In this document: positions 56,073 to 64,000 of the stretch, piece after piece
Layout: each line of letters opens with the position of its first letter
Numbering within the stretch: the stretch's first letter is position 1
Assembly (NCBI GenBank): GCA_963750255.1
Contig: CAVVPZ010000009.1
Span: 425,378-489,377, forward strand
Direction of reading: 5' to 3'
DNA length: 64,000 bases
From: DATLED01 sp963750255
Lineage (GTDB): Bacteria; Actinomycetota; Acidimicrobiia; Acidimicrobiales; CADCTF01
Position numbers and translations under genes: made by a program
The notes under the pieces: generated by a model
What the model was told of the DNA's origin: nothing
The model's input: the letters and a program-made list of their open reading frames with translations, nothing else
Database searches by the model: none

Positions 56073-57862
56073 TCAGATGCGACGGAAACGGTGTATTCCT
56101 GGCGGTGGATGTCCAGGTTGCGATTGAAGAACGGGTCGGCCTTGATCGCATCGCCGTAGCGCTCGAGCATTTGGAGGCTCTCGTTGATCTCCATGGCTGA
56201 GGTTCCCCGTGCGGCGCTCCGTGGTGGATGAGTTCAGCGAAGGGGGTGTACACGACCCGATCGCCGCGGGCGATGAGCCGGAGGCAGAAGTCGACGTCAT
56301 TGAATGCGGTCGGCAGCGTTTCGTCGAATCCTCCGACTCGAGATATTGCCGACGCGGCACCAGCATGCAGGCGCCAGTGACAGCTGACCAGTTGCGGAGG
56401 ACACGGGGTTGAGCAAAGTAGCCAGGTTGGTCCGAGGGAAGGAAGCAGAACGGATGCCAGGCGACCCCGGCACCAAGCCCTAGGACCACGCCCTGTGTGT
56501 TGAATCCGCCCGTCCGGATAGAGGAGACGGGCGCCCACGGCCCCGACGTTGGGGTCCTGCGCGGGTTCAAGCATAGCTTCGAGCCAGCCCGCTTCACGGG
56601 CCTCGATGTCGCTGTTGAGGAACAGGTAGACGTCGGCGTCCGAGGCTGCCGTGCCGGCCAGGTCATCGCTGACCAGTTGAAGGTGCGGTCGAAGGATAGG
56701 AATTTGTACCGAGGGTTTCGGCGAAGATCGCGGACGAGCGCGGAGGTCTCCGGCTCCCAGCTGCGGTTGTCGAGGAGTATTACGTCCCACGACGGGTGAT
56801 CGATCGTCGCCTCGAGGCTTCGTAGGCACAAGTCGAGGAGCGGGGCACCGTCGTGGAAGGGGATGATTATTGACACGCTGGGTGGTGTCGGGATCCGGCG
56901 GCGGATCCGAAAGGTTCCCTCGTGCATGCCGCTCTCGACCCATCCATCGATTGCTCGGCGGTCCAGCGCGTCAAGGGCTAGGCGAGCGGCGACGTCGCTC
57001 TGCGGCTTGTTGCCGTAGTTGAGCGCCGTCGAGCCCCGGGTCTTACGCCACTGGTAGGCCACTCGAGGCACATGGACGATGGACCGGCGTGTTCCGTCGC
57101 ACGGAGTGCGAGGTCGTAGTCCTGACTACCGTCGTGGGTCGATCGGAAGCCCCCAATGTCCCGAAACAGGCTGGCCCGAACCGTAAGAAAGTGTCCGATG
57201 TACATGTTGGACAGGAGCAACTCAGGTGACCAGTCCGGCTTGAAGTACGGCTCGATCCGCTGCCATTGAACTTGTCCTCGTCGGTGTACACCAGGTCGGC
57301 CAATGGGTCTGCGTCGAGGGCGGCTGCCACGTAGGTGAGCGTGTCCGGATCCAATTCGTCATCTTGATCCAACAGCGAAAAGAAGGCGTTCGTGGCTAGG
57401 CCTGCTGCGCCGTTGGTCGCGGACGAGATTCCGCCGTTCTCCTCGGCAGCCCCCCACACGACTCGAGGGTCGAGTCGACTGGCCTCCGAGATGGCCTGAA
57501 TCACCTCCGCATCGCCCGATGCATCGTCGAAGAGGCACAGTTGCCAGTGGGGATACGACTGTGCTTGCACAGACGCGATGCAACGCTCCAGCAGGTCGAG
57601 GTCGGGCCGGTACACCGGCACCAGGATGCTGAAGGTGGGCTGCGAGCGCATCATGGACAGTGCAACGCGTGCCTCGTGACGCCGTGTCGGTTCGTTGCTT
57701 TCTAGCCAGAGCTGGTACAGGCGTGGGTTGCCAGTGATGTCGGATCTATAGACAGCCGGAGCGACCCCGGCCACATCCAACAGCTCGTCAGCCCGGCTGG
57801 GCAGGCTGGCCGCAACGGTGGCCAGAGTGGCGCTGCGGAGTCCCTCCGATCCCCTCGAGGAG
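56073..57862 (-). CDS. Tandem-domain GT2 glycosyltransferase (frameshifted)
   Basis: Two family 2 glycosyltransferase domains in one protein. Domain one (read about 57660 down to 57050): FSILVPVYRPDLDLLERCIA, LCLFDDASGDAEVIQAISEA, FFSLLDQDDELDPDTLTYVA and DLVYTDEDKF, then MYIGHFLTVRASLFRDIGGF. Domain two (about 56920 to 56200): SVSIIIPFHDGAPLLDLCLR, VILLDNRSWEPETSALVRDL, DADVYLFLNSDIEAREAGWL and FDETLPTAFNDVDFCLRLIA. Such two-domain proteins polymerise or extend rhamnose-type polysaccharides. Frame breaks lie near 57270, 57060, 56690, 56490 and 56330. The stop TGA at 56073-56075 is followed by the ribosome-binding site of the next gene. Confidence 0.78.
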
Positions 57863-58338
57863 TTGCTCTCGTTCGTGGAGAAGCGCTGCGACGTCCGGGG
57901 TTAACTCAAAGTGCGCCGGCACAGGAAGCGAAACGTGGGTCCCAGCCATGCCGTCGATCCACTCATCAAGGGTAAGGCTCTGTGAGACCGTGCTCGTCGA
58001 ACGGGCGGTAAACGAGGCGGCCAGCTGCGTACAACTCCTTCGAGTTCGTGTGGCTTCGTGATGCACACGGGCTGGCCCGCCAGCCTTGTGATGGCCCAGC
58101 GCACCAGCTCATCCCAGAGAGCCTCAGCTGAGGCAACCTCAAGTCCTCGGTCCTCTGCGAGCAGCCGGGCCGACGATGCCCGGGAACCCACTACGAAGGC
58201 GACGGGCACTCCGGGCAAGAGGCGTTCTGACCAGCCCGGGTCCCCGACGATGATCGGCGTGGGTTGATCGGCGACGCCGCTTCCGAATCTTGCCTCTTGA
58301 GCGGTGACGCCTACAACGGGTACGTGCATCTGAGCCAT
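57863..58338 (-). CDS. First ORF of minus-strand glycan operon (frameshifted)
   Basis: About 150 residues, beginning MAQMHVPVVGVTAQEARFGS and continuing PTPIIVGDPGWSERLLPGVP, VAFVVGSRASSARLLAEDRG, then LDEWIDGMAGTHVSLPVPAH and FELTPDVAALLHEREQLLEG in another frame. It may be a separate small protein or the N-terminal extension of the tandem glycosyltransferase that follows without a clear break. No catalytic motif is recognised. Confidence 0.5.
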
Positions 58339-58442
58339 TCATCCGGGAGATTCGATGCTATCGGCGGCATCCTGAAGCCTGCTAACGAGCGGGCACAGCT
58401 CACCACATAGCTTTACGGCCGTGCAGGAACCGGTAGCGGACG
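58339..58442. promoter_or_regulatory. Divergent promoter region of glycan locus
   Basis: A 104-base gap between the minus-strand glycosyltransferase genes and the plus-strand membrane-protein gene must hold both promoters. It is less GC-rich than its surroundings. I see no clear operator and no confident hexamers. Confidence 0.4.
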
Positions 58443-59786
58443 ATGCGACGCTCGCTGGGGCGTCGCAAGCAAGGGTGGCGGTCGGCCAGTCTGGTCCGCG
58501 GCGACAACGGACGAACGATTTGCTTCGGGTGTCGCTCCGATGTTGGTGCTCGTCGCCGTGGTGCTGCCGTTGAACCTGCTCCACGTGGCCAAGCTCACGA
58601 AGATCTCGCCGCTCGACGAACTGATGCACATCGACTACCTCGAGCGAGGATCGGCGCCGGGCTTTCTTCGGATGCGAGACACGTTCACTCCAGCGGCGAT
58701 GAATGAGATCGTGTGTCGTGGTCATCCCACGCAGACGCTTCCAGTATGCGGCGACAAGCCGTATAACCCCGAGGAGTTCAGCTGGAAAGGCCACAACCTC
58801 GCCAGTAGCCACTCGCCTTGGTATTACGTGGCCACCGGGCTCGCGGTCCTACTACTCCGAGCTATTTTGCCCGGCGACAGCATCGTGACGTGGGCCCGGG
58901 CGTTGGGATCGGTGTGGTTGCTCGCTGGCTTCGCGTTGACGCTTCGGGTTGGCCGACGGGTCGGAGTCGAGCCGTGGAGCGTGGTGCCGTTCCTGATTGT
59001 CCTCGCCCTGAGCCCCTCCACCGAGCATGCCGCGACGATAGTCAATCCGGACGCGACCAGCGTCTTCGCTGGGTCGCTGGTGTTGTTGGCAGCGGTGAGG
59101 GCGGTTCAGCGTGTGGCCTCTCCCATCTGGGTCTTTCTTGCGGCGTTGACATGCATGTTGCTGGACCCTGGCAACCTGCTGGCCGTTTTGGCCGTCATTG
59201 GCTACCTGGTTCTCAGTGGGGGTCCGACAGTCCTTGAAAGGGTCCGCCTGCTCCCTCACTTGCTCGGTGGCGTAGTGGTCGGAGAGATCGTGAACCGATT
59301 CCTGTTGAGCTGGCTTGGCGTCGTCGATGACACGGGGAATCCGCAGGAGGGCCTCTTCTCGGTAGCTGGGCTGACGGGGCCGATGGTCTGGGGCGAGGCG
59401 GCCTTGCTTGCCATGCTTCCGCCAACAAAGGGCTACCTGTTCCCCCAACTCGAAACGCCAGGGCACCTAATGGCAGTCGCCGCCGCCGCTTGGCTCGTCG
59501 GGTCCGGGCTCGTCGTGGCGGCGGCCGGCGTGACAGGTAGACGCGGATCTCTGCGTTGGGCCAGTCCGGTCTCGTCACGCTCATGGTTGGCGGACCATTT
59601 CTCGTCGTGACGAGGTATTTCCTAAGCGCCTCCTACTTTGCCATCCCGGCTCGGTATGGCCTTAGCGTGCTTCCAGTGGTCGGTCTCGCGGGGCCGCGGT
59701 ATTTGGCCATCGTGCTCGCGGGACTAGTGCTGACCGCCGCTATCGCAGTCGCCCTCGCTTCGACGACCGCCGTTGCGCTGATCTGA
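58443..59786 (+). CDS. Multi-pass membrane protein of glycan locus (frameshifted)
   Basis: About 440 residues and at least ten membrane helices. From about 58540: LVLVAVVLPLNLLHVAKLTK, then an acidic loop PLDELMHIDYLERGSAPGFL and later SWKGHNLASSHSPWYYVATG, LFLIV-type helices and, after a break near 59565, FLVVTRYFLSASYFAIPARY. The Asp-Glu pair in the first loop and overall layout suggest a GT-C glycosyltransferase or polysaccharide membrane protein. The first 30 codons are disturbed by frame changes, so the start is uncertain. Confidence 0.65.
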
Positions 59787-59849
59787 GGTTGAGGTAGCTC
59801 GGGGCCAGATCTGACTCAGGCTCCAGCCCTACACGGTGGCCGGGGATGG

Positions 59850-61395
59850 GTGCAGGAGTGTCGAGGGCACCCATACGCTGGACGGGACCTCCCAGCGATG
59901 GCCTCTCTACCATCCCCCCGAACATCCGGTCGAGCACGACGATCCCACGAGCCGGGGGAGCCGCCGCGAGCCTGGGGTGTGATCGAAGTTCTGTTTCTTG
60001 GTCGCCTCGAGCGGGAATACTTCCACGGTGCCGTCGTCCCGTTGCCCAAACCTTCGGTGCGTAGCCGAGCGGTCGCTCGCTCGGTCCTAGTCTTCGGGAT
60101 CGTGGCGGTCGTGATTGTGCCGCTGCAAAAGTGCACGCCGTGCTCAAACGCATACGACTTCTCTGGCTCGTCACGCCTGGCGTGGTCGTTCGTGCTCATC
60201 GCCATGTTGGTCGTTGCGTCGTACGGCGCAGGTTTGCCGGATCTTCCCCAGTCGGCGCGGACTGCAGCGAAAGCATCGGCCGCCGTCCTCGCGTCGGCCG
60301 GGATCGGTATTTCGCTACTCCAGCTGTTCCTTGGGGACGCGGTGCGCCGCTACCCAGGTTCGTACTCGGCACAGCGGTCCTCCTGTTGTTCCCATGGTTC
60401 ATGGCGTGTTGGGCCTTTGCTCGGCGTGACCACGTCCGGCGAGAGGATCTGTGACCCGGTCTTCTTTGTCGGCCCGGGAGCGGACGCCGCCTTGCTCAAT
60501 CAAGACCTCGCCGGCGACACCGAGATTCCGGCTCGCGGTCCGCGGGGCTATGGAAGTGGCCGAGGCGCGAACAGCCCCGGATGGTCGACGTCTGCTCATC
60601 GATGGGGTAAGAAACGCTGAGGCCACCGTGCTCGTTCTGAGCCGAGACGCCCAAGGCGACGATGACGTTGTGCGTCAGGCAGGCGAACTTCATGAGTCCG
60701 GGATCAGCAGTGCCACGCTTTCGCTCTTCTACGAGCAGTGGCTTGGCAAGCTCCCCCTCGCCGAGCTCCGCAACGTGCATCTCTCGATGTACGACATCAG
60801 CGAGGTTCACCGGTCCACTTACGGGCGCGGTCACGGGTGATGGATCTGGCGCTGGCCGTGCCGGAACGCTGGCGCTTGTCGTCGCCGTTCCCGTCGTCCT
60901 TCTCGGCAACATGGTCGGGAACAGGGGTCCGCTGTTCTATCGACAGCCGCGGTTGGAAAGGGCGGCAAGCCGTTTTCCATCTTGAAGTTTCGGACGATGG
61001 TTCCCTCAAGCGACGGTCTTGCAAACGAGTGGACGACGGAAGACGACCCTCGCATTACCTCGTTCGGGCGCATGATGCGACGGACACACATCGACGAACT
61101 CCCACAAATGGCGAACGTGTTGCGGGGGGAACTCTCGATAGTGGGCCCGCGTCCAGAGCAACCTCGTTACGTCGAGGAGCTCGCGGCGAACCTCGCGTTC
61201 TACAACTTGAGGCACCTCGTCACACCGGGCCTCACGGGTTGGGCACAGGTGAAGTATGGGTACGCGGGCAACGAGACCGATGCACTCCAAAAGTTGCAGT
61301 ACGAGTTCTATTACCTCCGCCATCAGAGCCTCGCCCTCGACTTGAAGATCCTCTTTCGTACCGTCCGGCACGTCCTCAGTGTCGGTGGGCGTTGA
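59850..61395 (+). CDS. Polyprenyl-phosphate sugar phosphotransferase (frameshifted)
   Basis: About 480 residues, WbaP/WcaJ-like; starts lipid-linked glycan synthesis by moving a sugar phosphate to undecaprenyl phosphate. N-terminal helices (VLVFGIVAVVIVPLQ, LAWSFVLIAMLVVASYGAGL), a Rossmann-like domain (ATVLVLSRDAQGDDDVV), then the catalytic domain: a membrane segment ALVVAVPVVLLGNMVGNRGP, LFYRQPR, FSILKFRTMVPSSDG, DDPRITSFGRMMRRTHIDEL, PQMANVLRGELSIVGPRPEQ, LVTPGLTGWAQVKYGYAGN and YEFYYLRHQSLALDLKILFR. Frame breaks lie near 60350, 60440, 60535, 60835 and 60955. The start is uncertain. Its C-terminal 440 bases are copied in the foldback at 63560-64000. Confidence 0.85.
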
Positions 61396-62450
61396 GGCGA
61401 CGCCGTCTGCCTGGACTGAGAGACTGCCAGGCGTGAAGATCGACGAGTTGGTTTACAGTCGACCGTTCGGACGCTCCGTCCTGTATCCCGTTGCGGTCGC
61501 GGGCTACCGGTGGTTCGAACAACGGGAACAACCCCCCCTATCGCCTACTCCGCGATGCGAAGCTCTTCGGCAATCGCGATCCGGCCCTCTTCGAGCGACT
61601 CGTCATGCGAGCTGAAACGGAGAGCACCCAGGCGACATCTCCATCGTGGGGGCTTGCTTCCGGGTCACGTTGCCGAGGCCGTGGCTGGCCTCCGAACGGA
61701 CGGGTATGCCGTTGTTCCGACGCGACTCGACGAAGACCTGTGCGCAGAGCTTGAGGGCTTGGCATTGCGAACGGCCTGCTCGGTCGTCGGCGTGGGGGGT
61801 CGCGAACGCGACCGGCGCCCGTTCGATCCCCTGCGGCCGGATGGGATTCGATTCGATCTCGACGAGTCAGACATCGTCGCCCTGGAAGCAGCGCAGCGCC
61901 TCATCGGCGACCCGTCGCTGTTGGCCGTCGCCAGCGAGTACCTAGGTACCGAAGCGATTCAGGACCTCGTTGCGATGTGGTGGAGCGCCGCCGTCCCTGG
62001 CTCCGCCCGCCGGGCGCCTCGGACGCGGCTCAGCAGTTTCACTTTGACCTCGATCGGCTGAGATTTGTAAAGGTCTTTGTCTACCTGAGCGACGTCGGTC
62101 ACGAGAATGGACCGCACGTCTATGTTCGGGGGTCGCATCGAAATCTCCCTGAAAAGTTTCGGCGCGACGGAGGCACCCCGACTTCCCGCGGTTACTACCG
62201 CATTCGGCGCCGACATCAAGGAGATTCTCGGCCTCCGCGGCACCGTCTTCCTTGCGGACACGCGGGGCTTGCACAAAGGGCTTGAAGTGCGAAAGGGAAA
62301 TCGACTGGTCTTCCAAACCGAGTACAGCTCTTCGCTGTTCGGGAGCCCCTACCCGCGGGTGGTTGTTCGCCGTCCATCGCCGGAGTTCGCCAAAGCGATT
62401 GCCAACAACGGTCTCACATTCCAGCGCTTCAGTCTGGGCGAGCGGCCTTA
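60945..62450 (+). repeat. Left arm of terminal inverted duplication
   Basis: This stretch recurs in reverse complement at 62524-64000. Landmark pair: AGTTCGCCAAAGCGATTGCC at 62384 matches its complement ending at 62590, giving a centre near 62487. The left arm holds better reading frames than the right. Confidence 0.93.
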
Positions 62451-62451
62451 A
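61433..62451 (+). CDS. Phytanoyl-CoA dioxygenase (PhyH)-like oxygenase (frameshifted)
   Basis: About 335 residues. The N-terminal part VKIDELVYSRPFGRSVLYPV is followed, across several frames, by GLRTDGYAVVPTRLDEDLCA, LALRTACSVVG, AAQQFHFDLDRLRFVKVFVY with the HxD iron-binding pair, LSDVGHENGPHVYVRGSH, then GLRGTVFLADTRGLHKGLEV with the distal His, and RLVFQTEYSSSLFG. These match the Fe(II)/2-oxoglutarate PhyH family. In a glycan cluster it may hydroxylate a sugar or lipid precursor; inference only. It ends TAA 62449-62451, exactly where the foldback begins. Confidence 0.75.
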
Positions 62452-62523
62452 TCGCCCGGCCTTGAGCGACGCAGGCCGCGTACTCGCTTTCGAGCCAGGC
62501 TCAGCGTCCGGCGAACGCGGTAG
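62451..62523. other. Loop between arms of inverted duplication
   Basis: About 73 bases containing a small self-complementary core (CTCG-CTTT-CGAG) and further weak complementarity, consistent with the arms nearly meeting. No gene is seen. Confidence 0.6.
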
Positions 62524-63501
62524 AGAAAGGCCGCTCCACCCGGTAATACGCTGGACGTGAGACCGTTGTTGGCAATCGCTTTGGCGAACTTGCAGTGGAC
62601 CGCGAACAACCACCCGCGCGTAGGGGCTCCCGAACAGCGAAGAGCTGTACTCGGTTTGGAAGACCAGTCGATTCCTTCGGCACTTTGAGAAGCCCACTGT
62701 GCAAGCCCCGCGTGTCCGCAAGGAAGACGGTGCACGAGCCGGGATTCTCCTTGATGTCACGCGAATGCGGTAGTAACGCAGGAGTAGGGGTGCCTCCCCG
62801 TTGCGCGCCGAAACTTTTCAGGGAGATTTCGATGCGACCCCCGAACTTATTAGACGTGCAGTCCGTGTTCGTGACCGACGTCGCTCCGGTGAGACAAAGA
62901 CCTTTACAAATCTCAGCCGATCGAGGTCAAAGTGAAACTGCTGAGCAGGCGTCCGAGGTGCCGCGGGCGGAGCCAGGGACGGCGGCGCTCCACCACATCA
63001 GCGAGGTCCTGAATCGCTTCGGTACCTAGGTACTCGCTGGCGACGAGCCAAGCAACGGTCGCCGATGAGGCGCTGCGCTGCTTCCAGGGCGACGATGTCT
63101 GACTCCATCCGGCCGCAGGAGATCGACGGCGGCACGTTTCACAACCCCACGCAACAACCGAGCAGGCCGTTCGCAATGCCAGATTCGAGCTCTCGCACTG
63201 AGTCGAGTCGCGTCGGAACAACGGCATACCCGCTGCCGTTTCGGAGGCCAGCCACGGCCTCGGCAACGTGACCCAAAGCAAGGCCATGGAGATGTCGGCC
63301 TGGGTCTCGCCGTTTCAGCTCGCATGACGAGTCGCTCAAAAACGGGTCCGCGATTGCCGGAAAAAGAGCTTCCGCCATTCCGCGGAGTAGGCGATAGGGG
63401 GGGTTGTTCCCGTTCGTTCGAACCACCGGTAGCCCACGAGACCGCAACGGGATACAGGACGGAGCCCGAACGGTGCAACTCTAAACCAACTCGTGTTTCA
63501 C
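62524..63501 (-). pseudogene. Foldback copy of the PhyH-like gene
   Basis: Broken copy of the gene at 61433-62451. Recognisable pieces: RLVFQ-type and SSSLFG near 62640, SLMSRECGSN region near 62750, AIQDLADVVERRRPWLRP near 63000, and the GTG start at 63499-63501. No frame stays open beyond about 120 codons. It should not be counted as a gene. Confidence 0.85.
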
Positions 63502-63559
63502 GCCTGGCAGTCTCTGAGTCCAGGCAAGTTTCGGCGTCGCCTGGGACCGCCCACCGACA

Positions 63560-64000
63560 CTGAGGACGTGCGGACGGGGCTGCGAAAGGAGTGTTGAAGT
63601 CAAGGGCGAGGCTCTGATGGCGGAGGTGATGAAACTCGTACTGCAACTTTTGGAGTGTCGTCGTTCTCGTTGCCCACGTACCCATACTTCACCTGTGGCC
63701 GGCCGAGGCCCGGTGTGACGAGGTGTTCAAGTTATAGAGCACGAAGTTGCACCACGAGCTCCTCGACGTAACGAGGTTGCTATCGACACGGGCCCACTAT
63801 CGAGAGTTCCCCCGGGCCACGTTCGCCATTTGTGGGAGTTCGTCGATGTATGCCGTCGCATCATGCGCCCGAACGAGGTAATGCGAGGGTGGAGTCTTCC
63901 GTCGTCCACTCGTTTGGGAGAGAGACCATTGGCTTGAGGGAACCATCGTCCGAAACTTCAAAGATGGAAAACGGCTTGCCGCTTCCGAGCCCACAATGAC
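63560..64000 (-). pseudogene. Foldback copy of the sugar-transferase C-terminus
   Basis: Broken copy of about 60960-61395. Pieces such as QKLQYEFHHLRHQSLALDFN (about 63620), MMRRHTSTNSHKW (about 63860) and FPSLKFRTMVPSSQ (about 63970) correspond to the motifs of the intact copy with frame changes between them. Confidence 0.85.

Larger units (their letters stand above)
62524..64000 (-). repeat. Right arm of terminal inverted duplication (error-rich copy)
   Basis: Reverse complement of 60945-62450 with many one-base indels and substitutions, concentrated in homopolymers and CG-rich runs, and slightly shorter overall. It reaches the window end, still matching the GGCAAGCCGTTTTCCATC stretch of the sugar-transferase gene. 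I read it as a read or assembly artefact and not as a second gene copy. Confidence 0.9.

Noticed and set aside
62451..64000. A linear-replicon telomere or origin at the terminal palindrome
   Set aside because: The arms are error-rich copies of coding sequence and contain no iterons or conserved telomere hairpins.
60945..64000. A mobile element with terminal inverted repeats
   Set aside because: No transposase, no target-site duplication, and the arms meet almost directly at the centre.

Overview
The window looks like part of a chromosome of a high-GC actinobacterium, most likely in or near the class Acidimicrobiia. This is inferred from the high GC, the GTG/TTG starts, the actinobacterial families (PdtaR-type ANTAR regulator, Cys-type DtxR/IdeR regulator, DUF1206, actinobacterial four-repeat S1) and the trp/his gene mix. 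No rRNA is present, so placement is by gene content only. The sequence behaves like an incompletely polished long-read assembly. Many universal genes (hisF, hisI, trpE, trpC, trpF, polA, cpaF, uvrA) carry single-base indels, mostly one extra base, densest at 0-6.7 kb and after 53.5 kb. The last 3 kb (about 60.9-64.0 kb) is an error-rich foldback copy of itself.

Layout. 0-8.8 kb: hisA-hisF, a GroES-like gene, hisI, trpE, a YgfZ/GcvT-like gene, a lipoprotein, then trpC-trpF-trpB-trpA and a small Cys/His-rich protein, often with ATGA/GTGA overlaps. 9-21.5 kb: mixed housekeeping genes (P-loop kinase, two EamA transporters, CoA-binding protein, AlkA-like glycosylase, AarF/UbiB kinase, a WxL-like/DUF916 surface pair, Bcp, tRNA-Leu, anti-sigma-type ATPase, metallo-hydrolase, aldose epimerase, sulfurtransferase, PdtaR). 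21.5-25.6 kb: an iron-box-linked region with a cupredoxin-like lipoprotein, a membrane phosphodiesterase-glycosyltransferase fusion, and a DtxR/IdeR regulator with its own operator. 25.6-31.9 kb: a multi-pass membrane protein, polA, a methyltransferase and rpsA, closed by a long symmetric hairpin. 31.9-44.5 kb: a Tad/Flp pilus locus (TadE/TadG-like, CpaB, CpaE, CpaF, vWA-TadB fusion, TadC, two Flp pilins) followed by a NarL-type two-component pair. 44.6-53.5 kb: coaE, an LPRTG-anchored DUF3494 protein, uvrB, a membrane protein and uvrA. 53.5-62.5 kb: a polysaccharide locus (methyltransferase, glycosyltransferases, coiled-coil protein, membrane protein, polyprenyl-phosphate sugar transferase, PhyH oxygenase) with looser codon use and many frameshifts.

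How it fits together. The his and trp genes form amino-acid biosynthesis units. Tad pilins, the vWA-TadB protein, the DUF3494 protein and the WxL/DUF916 pair together suggest a surface-attachment lifestyle, and the last locus would build a lipid-linked surface glycan. The iron-box genes are the best candidate for an undescribed unit: an iron-responsive lipoprotein coupled to a membrane protein that joins a phosphodiesterase-type domain to a polyprenol-type glycosyltransferase. Across the window about fifteen genes carry a TANNNT hexamer 6-9 bases before the start codon, pointing to widespread leaderless transcription. No CRISPR array, transposase, prophage, toxin-antitoxin or restriction system was found.
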